Assembly (NCBI RefSeq): GCF_040834005.1
Contig: NZ_CP162129.1
Span: 323,501 to 387,500 of the forward strand
DNA length: 64,000 bases
Direction: 5' to 3'
Source of the DNA: Paenibacillus sp. PL2-23
GTDB taxonomy: Bacteria > Bacillota > Bacilli > Paenibacillales > Paenibacillaceae
Shown: piece after piece, positions 46,424 through 55,358 of the stretch
Position numbering within the stretch: position 1 is the first letter of the stretch
Layout of the letters: each line of letters starts with the position of its first letter
Translations under genes and position numbers: made by a program
The notes under the pieces: generated by a model
Told to the model about the DNA's origin: nothing
The model's database searches: none
Seen by the model: the letters and a program-made list of their open reading frames with translations, nothing else

Positions 46424-48382
46424 ATGAAAAGAATAACCATAGGCTTGTTCGCTCATGTCGATGCGGGCAAAACGACCCTTGCAGAACAGCTTTTGTACCA
46501 TACCGAAAGTATTCGGACGAGGGGGCGGGTCGATCATAAGGACGCGTTCCTGGACAGCCATGACATCGAACGGGCCAGAGGCATAACCGTGTTCGCCGAT
46601 CAGGCGATGATGGACTATGAAGGCGCCCGGTATTATTTGATCGATACGCCTGGTCATGTCGATTTTTCCCCGGAGATGGAACGGGCCGTCCAGGTCATTG
46701 ATTACGCCATCATAATTGTAAGCGCGGTGGAAGGCGTTCAGGGCCATACCGAAACCGTCTGGCAGCTGCTGCGCAAGCAACAGGTGCCGACGTTCTTCTT
46801 CGTGAACAAGACCGACCGGGTTGGAGCGGACGCGGAGGGGGTTCTGCAGGACATACGGCGCCAGTTGACCGGTGATGTATGCTCCATGACGGAGTGCTTC
46901 GCCGGCGGCCTCATAGGGGAGGAGCTGCGCGAGTTTATGGCAGAGCGGGACGAGAAGCTGCTGGATGCCTATCTTGCAGGGCGGAGCGACTCGGATTTCT
47001 GGCTGGAAGCGCTGCGGAGAATGGTGAGCGACAGCCGTCTCTACTTATGTGCGCACGGCTCGGCGCTGCAGGACACGGGTGTGGCGTCATTTTTGGAGCA
47101 GCTGCATCTGGTATCCACTGCCCGCTTTGACGAGAACGGCTCGTTCGGAGGCCGCGTGTACAAAATCAAGCATGACGCGAGCGGCGTGAGACACACGTAT
47201 ATCAAAGCTTTAAGCGGCCGGCTGAAGGTGCGGGAGCAGCTCCAATATGACAGCGGCGGGATTCAATACGACGAGAAGCTGACCAGAATTTGGCTCGTCA
47301 ATGGCGCCAGATCCCAGCAGGTGGAGCAGGTAACGGCAGGCGATTTGTTCGCGGTTGTGGGCTTGTCTGCGGCGGAAGCCGGACAAGGATTAGGTCTGGT
47401 CACGGACAGGCTTGCCTACGAAACGGAGCCGACACTGCAGTCGAAGGTACAGTTCGACACATCGCTGCATGTGCAGCAGGTGCTGGGGGCGTTCCGTATT
47501 CTGAATGCGGAGGATCCCTCTCTGAATGTCGTCTGGGAGGAGCAGCTGCAGGAGATACATATTCGGGTCATGGGCGTCATTCAGCTGGAGGTGCTGGAGC
47601 AGCTCGTGAAGGAGAGATTCCAGTTCCATATCTCCTTCAGCCAGCCGGAAATCTTGTACAAGGAAAGCATTCGCTCGGCGGTAACGGGTTATGGGCACTT
47701 CGAGCCGCTCCGGCACTATGCCGAGGTCCATCTCTTGCTGGAGCCGGGAGAGCGGGGCAGCGGGTTGCAATTCGAGAGCAGCTGCCATCCGGAGGTGCTT
47801 GGCTACAGCTATCAGAATCTGATCCGGACCCATCTCTACGAACGGGAGCATCACGGACTGCTGACAGGCAAGCCGATTACGGATGTGAAAATAACGCTGC
47901 TGCGAGGCGCCGCGCACAACGAGCATACGCATGGGGGAGATTTCCGCGAGGCGTCATTCCGCGCGCTGCGGCAAGGCTTGGAGAAGGCCGATAATCTGCT
48001 GCTGGAGCCTTATTACCATGTCAAAATCAAGGTAGGCATCGACGACATGGGTCGGGTGCTGTCGGATATACAGCGCGCCTCCGGCACGTTCGAGCCGCCG
48101 CAGACAATGGAAGGCAGCCATGCCATCATCACGGGAAGGGTGCCCGTGTCGACCTTCATGGATTACAGCACCGAGCTTGCCTCCTTCACGCATGGCCGAG
48201 GCAGCATCCGCTGCACCTTCAGCGGCTACGACCTTTGCCACAATGCGGAGGAGGTCATCGAGCGAATCGGCTATCGCAAGGAAGCCGACCCCCTCTACAC
48301 CTCCTCCTCCATCTTCTGTGCCAAAGGCGCGGGCTACTCGGTGCCATGGGATGAGGCGGAGGCCAAGATGCACCTGCTGTAA
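46424..48382 (+). CDS. Tet(M)-like ribosomal protection GTPase
   Basis: A 652-residue EF-G paralogue of Tet(M)/Tet(O) length. GTPase boxes: AHVDAGKTTL (G1), ERARGIT (G2), LIDTPGHVDFSPEMERA (G3), FFVNKTDR (G4). Domains II-V follow, with the Tet-type end KAGIGYLQ-like region CHPEVLGYSYQNLIRTHLYE and SSIFCAKGAGYSVPWDEAEA. Known members displace tetracycline from the ribosome. Chromosomal homologues in Bacillales are often distant and may give low or no resistance. RBS GGAAGTGA lies before ATG. A single-gene unit ended by the hairpin at 48388. Confidence 0.88.
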   Translation: MKRITIGLFAHVDAGKTTLAEQLLYHTESIRTRGRVDHKDAFLDSHDIERARGITVFADQAMMDYEGARYYLIDTPGHVDFSPEMERAVQVIDYAIIIVSAVEGVQGHTETVWQLLRKQQVPTFFFVNKTDRVGADAEGVLQDIRRQLTGDVCSMTECFAGGLIGEELREFMAERDEKLLDAYLAGRSDSDFWLEALRRMVSDSRLYLCAHGSALQDTGVASFLEQLHLVSTARFDENGSFGGRVYKIKHDASGVRHTYIKALSGRLKVREQLQYDSGGIQYDEKLTRIWLVNGARSQQVEQVTAGDLFAVVGLSAAEAGQGLGLVTDRLAYETEPTLQSKVQFDTSLHVQQVLGAFRILNAEDPSLNVVWEEQLQEIHIRVMGVIQLEVLEQLVKERFQFHISFSQPEILYKESIRSAVTGYGHFEPLRHYAEVHLLLEPGERGSGLQFESSCHPEVLGYSYQNLIRTHLYEREHHGLLTGKPITDVKITLLRGAAHNEHTHGGDFREASFRALRQGLEKADNLLLEPYYHVKIKVGIDDMGRVLSDIQRASGTFEPPQTMEGSHAIITGRVPVSTFMDYSTELASFTHGRGSIRCTFSGYDLCHNAEEVIERIGYRKEADPLYTSSSIFCAKGAGYSVPWDEAEAKMHLL

Positions 48383-48387
48383 TCATG

Positions 48388-48435
48388 AGCACGTCAAACA
48401 GCCCGCTAGCTGACTAGCGGGCTGTTCGACGTGCT
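48388..48435. terminator. Long near-perfect hairpin between convergent genes
   Basis: AGCACGTC-AACAGCCCGCTAG and CTAGCGGGCTGTT-GACGTGCT form a 21-bp stem with one mismatch pair and a CTGA loop. It separates convergent genes and probably terminates both, though it lacks a long T tract. Confidence 0.75.
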
Positions 48436-48469
48436 ATGGCGCTCCTGTCTGTAGACAGCTTGTGCTGTA

Positions 48470-49504
48470 CTACTCTTGAATGGAGATATGTTCGGCGTCG
48501 ACGCTTACTGCCTCCGCCCGGAGGACGGTCTTGAAGAAGGAGACGGGTACATAGGTTACGCCGCCGGACAATACCGGAGCTGTGCCGAGCCGGAAAGGAG
48601 CCATCTTGGCGTACAGATATTCGTCTTCACCAATTTGCAGCGAGATGACGGGACCTACGCGAACCGTTCTTGTCTCGGCTTCCCACGTCAGCTCATAACC
48701 GAGAGCTTCGGCTGCTGCGCGGAGCGGCACCATAACCGTCCCGTTCTCGTGCAAGTAAGCGCTTGGCGCTGTGATGGCTTGACCATTAATCAGCAGCAGC
48801 TTCTCCTCCACGTTGCCGAGATCGGTAATGATCACGTCCTCCTCGGCGCTCACTCCTTGCTCGGGTTCATCCTTAACAGGAAGAACAGTCACTTGCTCCG
48901 GCGTCGTCTGAGCCGGAATGCTGCGCGTGACAGGTCCATAGACGACAACAAGATCACGGCCTGCAAGCTCGCCTTCATAAGCCGTTCCGTCCGTCTGAAG
49001 GATAGTTGTTTCCTCGGATAAGTTCAGCTTCAGCGATCCGTCAGCGCTGACCAGATTCTCGTCAAAAGAATCGACCTTCACGTTCCGTTTGTCGTCCGCA
49101 AGCGCAATGGCGACTGCTGTATACTGAGGCGGATAGATCATAATGACGGGCAGACTCGCGTCGTAGAAGGCGATAATACTGGAGCCGACGGCCAGCTCAT
49201 CCAGCAAGTAGGTCTGCTCCGACATGATCAGATTCGTGATGCTGCCATCCTCTGCTTCCAGCGTTACCATCTCCATATCCTCATTCAGGCCATAAGGCTC
49301 GATGGCTTTAATGATGCCCGTTACGGACATATAATGTGAAGCCTGCTCCTGCTCTGTTTGCTCTTGCTCGACATTTGCCATGATCGGCTTAATGGACACC
49401 GGGTCGGTGCCTCCTCCGTTCGCGAAGACAGCGGCGCCGGTAGATATGGACAGTACGGCCACGGATAAGGTGCTTAGCAAGGTTTTTCCCATTTTGTTTG
49501 TCAT
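48470..49504 (-). CDS. Secreted stalk-domain (copper amine oxidase N-like) protein
   Basis: A 344-residue protein with RBS GGGAGAG. Signal peptide about 1-29 (LLSTLSVAVLSISTGAAVFA). A middle domain (about 50-215) is unrecognised, beta-rich and may resemble YobJ-like secreted modules. The C-terminal Cu_amine_oxidN1 stalk domain shows INGQAITAPSAYLHENGTVM, VPLRAAAEALGYELTWEAET and GVTYVPVSFFKTVL. Common in Paenibacillus, where it is thought to act in wall or envelope binding. No copper-enzyme domain is present. Confidence 0.85.
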   Translation of the reverse strand: MTNKMGKTLLSTLSVAVLSISTGAAVFANGGGTDPVSIKPIMANVEQEQTEQEQASHYMSVTGIIKAIEPYGLNEDMEMVTLEAEDGSITNLIMSEQTYLLDELAVGSSIIAFYDASLPVIMIYPPQYTAVAIALADDKRNVKVDSFDENLVSADGSLKLNLSEETTILQTDGTAYEGELAGRDLVVVYGPVTRSIPAQTTPEQVTVLPVKDEPEQGVSAEEDVIITDLGNVEEKLLLINGQAITAPSAYLHENGTVMVPLRAAAEALGYELTWEAETRTVRVGPVISLQIGEDEYLYAKMAPFRLGTAPVLSGGVTYVPVSFFKTVLRAEAVSVDAEHISIQE

Positions 49505-49893
49505 CGTAATCTCTCCCTAGTCTGAATATGAGTTAGTAGCCTTCCTTCCTATTCTGACGAGGGAAGCTCACAAAAGGTTGCTGGGGAGATTAGAGTATGA
49601 CGACAAAGGTTCGCCATTAGATCGTTCAGGCCGTCTTGCCTTACCGGAATACTAGAATTCCTCCACGCAAAAAACCCCCTAAGGGATGAGAGCCTTGTCC
49701 AAGGACAAGCTTCATTCCCTTAAGGGGATGGATTTACAGATGTGACTGTTCTGTGATATGCTTAAAAAATCTATATGTCGATATATTAGCTAAAGGCGAA
49801 GTTAGAACATTTTATTTACACTTTAATCTTACCATGAGATCTCGTGAGATGTCAAATTTAAATTTTTAACCCCAAAAGGAGTGTGCGCAGTCG
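49505..49893. other. Intergenic region upstream of helD, with hairpin and dyads
   Basis: About 390 bases without a gene. It contains the hairpin at 49675-49727, an AT-rich dyad near 49770-49793 (TATATGTCGATATA) and a near-palindrome CATGAGATCTCGTG (49833-49846). The latter two are candidate operators for helD, which starts at 49894. Confidence 0.5.
49675..49727 (-). terminator. Minus-strand terminator-like hairpin with no upstream gene
   Basis: Read on the minus strand, CCCCTTAAGGGA pairs with TCCCTTAGGGGG, with an inner CTTGTCC/GGACAAG stem, followed by TTTTTTG. It would terminate a leftward transcript starting in the helD leader, possibly a small RNA. Confidence 0.5.
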
Positions 49894-52341
49894 ATGATCG
49901 ACGCTAACGAATGGAAGCGGGAGCAGGAGAGGCTGGAGCTGGTAACGGAGCTATTGAGGAAGCGGATAGCGGACTTGGAGCCGGAGGTTGCGGGTCTGAG
50001 GGAGCAAGTGACAGACATCCGCAAGCAGTTCTGGGAGGAGGTCACCGTTAACACGAGCACCAACGAGGATTTCGAGGAAACCTTCTACAGCATTAAACAG
50101 CAGGAGGCGCTGTTGTCGGAGCGGGAGCGAGGCCATCGGCTGCGAGTGCGGCAATATAACAATATGAATCGCCTGCTGCCATCGCCATACTTCGGGAGAA
50201 TGGATGTGGAGGAGGAGGGCGCCGAAGGCAGGGAAGCCGTCTATATCGGTGTAGCGTCCTTTGTTGATGAGGAGGGTTTAAGCTTCCTCGTGTATGACTG
50301 GAGAACGCCGATTGCCAGTCTTTATTATGATCAATCGCCGGGAGCCGTCTCCTATCAGACGCCTGGAGGGACCATTCACGGCGTGATGCACTTGAAGCGA
50401 CAATACCTGATACGCAACGGCCAACTTCGGCATGTATTCGATACTAGCGTCACGATTGGCGACGAGCTGCTTCAGCAGGCGCTTGGCCAGGGCGCCGACG
50501 CACAGATGAAGAGCATCGTGGCGACGATTCAGAAGGAGCAGAATGCCATTATTCGCGACGATCGTAGCCGCATGCTCATCGTTCAGGGAGCGGCAGGAAG
50601 CGGGAAGACGTCTGCTGCGCTGCAGCGGGTGGCGTACCTGCTGTATAAATACCGAGAGCGGCTGACAGCCGATCAGATTGTATTGTTTTCGCCGAATCCG
50701 ATGTTCAACAGCTACGTGTCGACGGTGCTTCCTGAGCTTGGCGAGGAGAATATGCAGCAGACGACGATGCAGGAATATATGGCTAAGGGGCTGGGTCCCT
50801 CCCTGCGTCTAGAGGGACCGTTCGAGCAGCTTGAATATGTGCTGTCTGCGCAGGAGACGCCCCCGTATGCCGCCAGGCTGCAGGGCATTAAGTACAAGTC
50901 GTCGGAAGCGTTCCTCGAGGCGCTTCAAGGCTACGCGAACTGGCTTTGCCGGGAGGGTATGACCTTCAATGAGCTGCGGTTCAGGGATCGTGTGCTTATC
51001 TCGGCAGCGCGAATGTCCGCGCAGTTCTACAGCTACGACAGTTCGGTTAAGCTGGGCAATCGCGTCGCCATGCTGCGAGAGTGGCTGCTGGGTGAGCTGG
51101 CAGTGCTGGAGCGCCAGGAGCGGGGGGCCGACTGGGTGCAGGAGGAGCTGAGTTATCTCGATAACGAGCATTACAACGAAGCGTACCGTACATTGCTGAA
51201 CAAGCATGAGCAATCGGAAGCCTTGTTCGACGATATCACGAAGCAGTATGTTGATGCATACGAGAGGCTCGAGGGTCCTAAGATCGGCGTGGAGAACGTC
51301 TACGATTTCGCTGATCAGGAGGAGGAGCTGCTGCGCCGGAGGATCGTGAAGGAGCAGTTCGGCCCGCTGAGACGGGATGTCAGACGGTATAAGTTTGTAG
51401 ATAGTCTTGCATTGTACGGCCAGCTGTTCCAAGACGCGGATGCCTATCGAGTCATGACCGGCATGACAGACGTGCCGGAGCATTGGGAGGCGATTGGCCT
51501 GCAGACGCGTGAGAAGTTGGCTCGGCATGAGCTGTTCTATGAGGATGCCGCTCCGTTTCTCTTTGTCAGGGAGCTTGCGGAGGGCGTGAGAACCCATACT
51601 GAGGTGCGGCATGTGTTCGTCGATGAAGGCCAGGACTACTCGCCCTTCCAATATGCCTTCCTTCAACGGCTGTTCCCGCGCGCCCGTATGACAGTGCTTG
51701 GCGACTTTGGCCAAGCGATCTTCGCTCAAGCGACCCAGTTGCATCAGCATGACTCGCCGCTTGTCCGTCTCTACGGTGAAGAGGAGACGTCCTTCATTAG
51801 GCTCGTTCGCAGTTACCGCTCCACACGGGAAATTGTGGCGTTTACAGGAGCGATGCTGCCTGGAGGCGAAGACATTATACCGTTCGACAGGAGCGGAGGG
51901 AAGCCCCGCCTGTGTAAGCTCGAAGGAGCTGAAGAACGGGTGATGCGTGTCCGTGAGGATCTTGCGTTGCTGCAGGACGAAGGGTTTGTTTCCATTGCAG
52001 TGATTGCGAAGACGGCGGCGGAGAGCCGGGAAGCCTGTGAGGCGTTAATGGCCTGTGGCGTCCAAGGCGCACGCCTGATTACAGAGAAGACGCTCACGTT
52101 CACAAAGGGCATCGCGGTTATTCCCGCTTATCTGGCCAAGGGCGTCGAGTTCGACGCCGTGCTGATCTGGGACGCATCCTCCCGCAGCTATAACCGAGAG
52201 AGTGAGCGTAAGCTGTTCTATACAGCTTGTACGCGCGCCATGCACCGGCTTCTGCTCTACGGGACGGGAGTATGGACGCCCTTCGTGCAGGAGCTGGATC
52301 GCTCGCTGTATGACGAATGGGAATGGAGCTCTGGAGCTTGA
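49894..52341 (+). CDS. helD: HelD-type RNA polymerase recycling helicase
   Basis: An 815-residue UvrD/Rep-like protein. Long N-terminal coiled coil (WKREQERLELVTELLRKRI, about 1-70), then YFGRMDVEEE, a beta module (YIGVASFVDEEGLSFLVYDW) and the helicase core. Walker A is VQGAAGSGKTSAALQRVAYL (about 230), motif II FVDEGQDYSPFQY, motif IV-like RSYRSTREI, and motif VI LFYTACTRAMHRL. HelD enters the secondary channel of RNA polymerase and removes it from DNA; relatives (HelR) raise rifampicin tolerance. ATG 49894 follows AAAGGAGTG. Upstream dyads may regulate it. Confidence 0.93.
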   Translation: MIDANEWKREQERLELVTELLRKRIADLEPEVAGLREQVTDIRKQFWEEVTVNTSTNEDFEETFYSIKQQEALLSERERGHRLRVRQYNNMNRLLPSPYFGRMDVEEEGAEGREAVYIGVASFVDEEGLSFLVYDWRTPIASLYYDQSPGAVSYQTPGGTIHGVMHLKRQYLIRNGQLRHVFDTSVTIGDELLQQALGQGADAQMKSIVATIQKEQNAIIRDDRSRMLIVQGAAGSGKTSAALQRVAYLLYKYRERLTADQIVLFSPNPMFNSYVSTVLPELGEENMQQTTMQEYMAKGLGPSLRLEGPFEQLEYVLSAQETPPYAARLQGIKYKSSEAFLEALQGYANWLCREGMTFNELRFRDRVLISAARMSAQFYSYDSSVKLGNRVAMLREWLLGELAVLERQERGADWVQEELSYLDNEHYNEAYRTLLNKHEQSEALFDDITKQYVDAYERLEGPKIGVENVYDFADQEEELLRRRIVKEQFGPLRRDVRRYKFVDSLALYGQLFQDADAYRVMTGMTDVPEHWEAIGLQTREKLARHELFYEDAAPFLFVRELAEGVRTHTEVRHVFVDEGQDYSPFQYAFLQRLFPRARMTVLGDFGQAIFAQATQLHQHDSPLVRLYGEEETSFIRLVRSYRSTREIVAFTGAMLPGGEDIIPFDRSGGKPRLCKLEGAEERVMRVREDLALLQDEGFVSIAVIAKTAAESREACEALMACGVQGARLITEKTLTFTKGIAVIPAYLAKGVEFDAVLIWDASSRSYNRESERKLFYTACTRAMHRLLLYGTGVWTPFVQELDRSLYDEWEWSSGA

Positions 52342-52593
52342 AGCGGGATATGTCCTGATGCTATATACAGATAAACAAATTGTTCTTGACAGAGGGCGGG
52401 GAATGCCCTAATATATTCGATAGTTTGAATATCCGAGAGATGATCGGTATGGGCCCCAGCAGGCGGTTTCGTATGAGCAGCTGAATAATTGCGATTGTTC
52501 AGGTGAACATACAGAGGAGAGCGCGGGGATCAGATTGAAGCAAATCGGTATACGGCTTCCCTTGTCATGGGGGTGTGGCTGTATGCCGTTTTT

Positions 52594-52713
52594 TACCACA
52601 ATAGAATTTATAAGTTTTCGAGCATTCGAAAACGGAAATTCTATTTGGCGATAAATCCTACATCTAAACACGGTCGCTCATCTCTGAAAGGCCTCGATAG
52701 AGGATTTCTCATT
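52594..52713 (+). repeat. Structured dispersed repeat, copy 1
   Basis: This ~120-bp sequence recurs inverted at 55123-55243 with ~94% identity. It can fold: AATAGAATTT pairs with AAATTCTATT, and an inner GTTTTCGA pairs with TCGAAAAC. It ends at the DUF2294 gene start. Possibly a MITE or a regulatory RNA element. Confidence 0.8.
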
Positions 52714-52726
52714 GGGGGTGAAGGAA

Positions 52727-53089
52727 GTGTCGAAGGGCCGGATGGAGTCGGATATCAGCAAGGCGCTGACCCAGTGGGAGAAGGATTATCTGGGACGCGG
52801 ATCGGTTACCGTCAAGACAGACATCCTGCGGGATATGGTGATTGTCATGCTGAGAGGGGTCCTGTCCCCTGCGGAATATAAGCTCGCCGAGACGCGAGAG
52901 GGCCTGCTGACGGTGAAGAAGATGCGGTCTGAGCTGGTGGAATCGGGTGTCTCAGAGCTGGCAGGCATTATCACTCACTTGACGGGGCTTGAGGTGCTGT
53001 CGTTCCATACAGACTTAAGCGCCAAAACGGGCGAGCGCATGATGGTATTCAGGCTGTCGGAGGACGTGGAGAGAAGTCTGTCCTCGTAA
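52727..53089 (+). CDS. DUF2294 family protein
   Basis: A 120-residue protein. GTG 52727 is preferred, with GGGGGTGA upstream and an N-terminus (MSKGRMESDISKALTQWEKD) that fits the family; a TTG at 52712 in the same frame falls inside the repeat. Core LGRGSVTVKTDILRDMVIVM, LRGVLSPAEYKLAETREG and ITHLTGLEVLSFHTDLS match DUF2294. The family is often found beside inorganic-carbon or Na+ transport genes, as here with SbtA 170 bp downstream; its role is unproven. Confidence 0.8.
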   Translation: MSKGRMESDISKALTQWEKDYLGRGSVTVKTDILRDMVIVMLRGVLSPAEYKLAETREGLLTVKKMRSELVESGVSELAGIITHLTGLEVLSFHTDLSAKTGERMMVFRLSEDVERSLSS

Positions 53090-53146
53090 CGCAGTTCATA
53101 TCGGGAGATGAACCAAACAACCGGAAGGCTCCGGTTCGTTGGACAT

Positions 53147-53229
53147 AAACCGGCTGCTTCATGCAGAGCGACAAATAATCAGAACCGCTGATTATTGGAT
53201 CGCGCTGCTGAAGTCAGCCGGTTTTTTTT
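53147..53229 (+). terminator. Large branched hairpin before sbtA, terminator or attenuator
   Basis: AACCGGCTG-TTCA...GCAG on the left pairs with CTGC-TGAA-CAGCCGGTT on the right, enclosing a second stem AATAATCAG/CTGATTATT, and ends in TTTTTTTT 29 bp before the SbtA start. It may end the DUF2294 transcript or act as an attenuator controlling readthrough into sbtA. Confidence 0.7.
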
Positions 53230-53257
53230 GAGCCATTTTAGTGAGGAGAGTGTCAAC

Positions 53258-54280
53258 GTGAAAGAGATTATTATGCAAAATATGTTGTCGCCGGTTGTCC
53301 TATTCTTCGCTCTGGGCCTGCTTGCGGCGCTTGTGAAGTCTGATCTGAAGATTCCGCCGGCGATAGGAGAAATCCTGAGCGTCTATCTGCTCATCGCGAT
53401 AGGGCTTAAGGGCGGCATTGAGCTGTCCCATTATTCGCCGCTCCTGCTGGTGAAGCCGATGCTGGGCGTCTTGTTCCTGGGCACCATCATACCTATAGCG
53501 GCTCTGGTCGTCCTTCGGTGGCTGAAGCTGGACTTCCCGAATGCGATCGGCCTGGCTGCCGCTTACGGCTCCGTAAGCATTGTCACCTATGGCGCCGCGC
53601 TGTCATTCCTGGATCACTCGGGAGTCGCTTATGAGAGCTACATGAATGTGCTGATTGTGCTGATGGAGAGTCCGGCAATTATCCTCGCTCTCTTCCTGAT
53701 GAAGTGGAGAGAGAAGAGCAGGGCAGTGGCTATGGCCACTCCTGCGGGAGCGATAGGCATAACGGCGGGATCATCTGGTCTCTTGAACGGATTGTTCGAC
53801 AAAGAGGTGCTTCGGGAAAGCGTGTTTGGCAAAAGTGTGCTGCTCCTGCTGGGCAGTCTTCTCATCGGCTGGGCCAGCGGCGAAGCTGCGGTGCCGATCG
53901 TCAAGCCGCTGTTCATCGATATGTACAAGGGCGTGCTGATGATCTTCCTGCTGCAGATGGGGATCATCGCGGGACAGCGTCTGCCGGAGGTGAGGAAGCA
54001 CGGCATGAAGCTCATCCTGTTCGGACTGCTGATGCCGCTGTTCTGCGGCGTGCTGGGCGTGCTCGTGGGCCATCAGGTCGGTCTGTCGCTGGGCGGCAGC
54101 GCCTTGATGGGCGTGATGGCGGGCAGCGCCTCCTACATTGCGGCCCCCGCGGCGCTCAAGACCTCTGTGCCGGAGGCGAACCCATCCATCTACCTGGGGC
54201 TGTCGCTCGGCATTACGTTCCCGATGAATCTTCTCATCGGCATTCCCTTCTACTACACGGTAGCGAGCTGGGTGCAGTAA
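53258..54280 (+). CDS. sbtA: SbtA-type sodium-dependent bicarbonate transporter
   Basis: A 340-residue inner-membrane protein with about ten transmembrane helices. GTG 53258 is chosen for the GAGGAG site 9 nt upstream and the family-typical N-terminus MQNMLSPVVLFFALGLLAAL. Conserved parts: VKSDLKIPPAIGEILSVYLL, IGLKGGIEL, AYGSVSIVTYGAALSFLD, and MAGSASYIAAPAALKTSVPE. SbtA (DUF897) imports HCO3- with Na+. No SbtB/PII-like partner is seen next to it; DUF2294 upstream may be functionally linked. Confidence 0.9.
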   Translation: MKEIIMQNMLSPVVLFFALGLLAALVKSDLKIPPAIGEILSVYLLIAIGLKGGIELSHYSPLLLVKPMLGVLFLGTIIPIAALVVLRWLKLDFPNAIGLAAAYGSVSIVTYGAALSFLDHSGVAYESYMNVLIVLMESPAIILALFLMKWREKSRAVAMATPAGAIGITAGSSGLLNGLFDKEVLRESVFGKSVLLLLGSLLIGWASGEAAVPIVKPLFIDMYKGVLMIFLLQMGIIAGQRLPEVRKHGMKLILFGLLMPLFCGVLGVLVGHQVGLSLGGSALMGVMAGSASYIAAPAALKTSVPEANPSIYLGLSLGITFPMNLLIGIPFYYTVASWVQ

Positions 54281-54376
54281 GCGGTGATGCAGCAAACGTT
54301 GGGTTTATCGTGGGGTGGAAATTTATAAACTCAACGTCTGCAGCTTGAAATCGGCCAATAATGAAGAGAATATAGA

Positions 54377-54952
54377 TTATTTTAATAGATATTTATAAAA
54401 GGCTGGAAATTCTCGAATGACAGAATAGATGTCACGAACCTCAAAAATAGTCGCATGGGCTGCATATACTTCCTTCATATTTAATTTTCTGAAGGCCAAT
54501 TTCGTTCTTGATATATGAAAATACTGCGTAATAACCATAGCGGAATCCAGATCATTTTCATTCATAATTTTCCTGGTGTTCTGGGCGGTCATATAGGAGT
54601 TGTATCCATTACTATCCTCTATGATAAACGCCGCTGGTACTCCTGCATCAACTAAGTACGATTTCATAACCTTTGCCTCATCGTAACCTTCCTTACCCAT
54701 TCCACCACTAACGATGATGAAAGGGAAGTAGCCCTCTTTATAGAGTTCTACGGATTTATCTAGTCTGGCTTTTAGACGATCGGAGGGCTGCCCATTAGTT
54801 TCTACTTTGTTTCCTAATACCACCGCTACGTCTACGGGTTCTATTTCATCATTTAATCCGTCGATGACTACAAAAACAGTGTGGATGATAAACCATGTAA
54901 AAAGAAAGCTTCCTGCCAATAGAATAAATCGCTTAATGATAGCTGAGTCCAT
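54377..54952 (-). CDS. DUF218 (SanA/ElyC-like) membrane-anchored protein
   Basis: A 191-residue protein, RBS GAGGTGAGG. One N-terminal membrane helix (IIKRFILLAGSFLFTWFIIH), then the DUF218 domain on the outside: VDVAVVLGNKVETNGQPSDR, LKARLDKSVELYKEGYFPFI, IVSGGMGKEGYDEAKVMKSY, and VITQYFHISRTKLAFRK. This is the SanA/ElyC-type arrangement linked to envelope integrity in enterobacteria. Lies alone between two inverted copies of the structured repeat; AT-rich relative to its neighbours. Confidence 0.85.
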   Translation of the reverse strand: MDSAIIKRFILLAGSFLFTWFIIHTVFVVIDGLNDEIEPVDVAVVLGNKVETNGQPSDRLKARLDKSVELYKEGYFPFIIVSGGMGKEGYDEAKVMKSYLVDAGVPAAFIIEDSNGYNSYMTAQNTRKIMNENDLDSAMVITQYFHISRTKLAFRKLNMKEVYAAHATIFEVRDIYSVIREFPAFYKYLLK

Positions 54953-55122
54953 ATCCTCACCTCATTTTTTCCTAGTTCACTCTTCATTTAATAACACCGA
55001 GATTCAGTCAAAAAAAGATTACAAAAAGCATTCCAACACAGCTACAGCAGTGGATTGCCGGTTTGCCCAGCTATATCAAGTATTGACTTACTTCTAGACG
55101 TCATGAATAAGAAATTGTTGCA

Positions 55123-55243
55123 AATGAGAAATCCTCTATCGAGGCCTTTCAGAGATGAGCGACCGCGTTTAGATGTGGGATTTATCGCCAAATAGAATTT
55201 CCGTTTTTCGAATACTCAAAAACTTATAAATTCTATTGTGGTA
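55123..55243 (-). repeat. Structured dispersed repeat, copy 2 (inverted)
   Basis: Reverse complement of the repeat at 52594-52713 with a handful of differences, some within the inner stem. It lies between the DUF218 and pectate lyase genes. Confidence 0.8.
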
Positions 55244-55248
55244 AACAA

Positions 55249-55275
55249 TACCCCTCATTGTGTAGTGAGGGGTAT
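55249..55275. terminator. Hairpin ATACCCCTCA/TGAGGGGTAT
   Basis: A 10-bp perfect stem with a 7-base loop directly after the repeat copy. T-richness is weak on both sides, so terminator function is uncertain. Confidence 0.5.
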
Positions 55276-55304
55276 ATAAATTTGAGCTTTACGGGGTGTA
55301 GAAC

Positions 55305-55343
55305 AAGCCGGGCTTCCTGGGCATAGCCCCGGGAACCCGGCTT
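55305..55343 (-). terminator. Terminator after pectate lyase gene
   Basis: AAGCCGGGTTCC and GGAAGCCCGGCTT (minus strand) pair around GGGGCTATGCCC, 16 bp after the pectate lyase stop. Confidence 0.75.
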
Positions 55344-55358
55344 CTTCCGTCATGCAGC

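Noticed and set aside
52594..52713. Known riboswitch upstream of DUF2294
   Set aside because: The element recurs inverted at 55123 away from a matching gene start, and I recognise no riboswitch core; a dispersed repeat is more likely.
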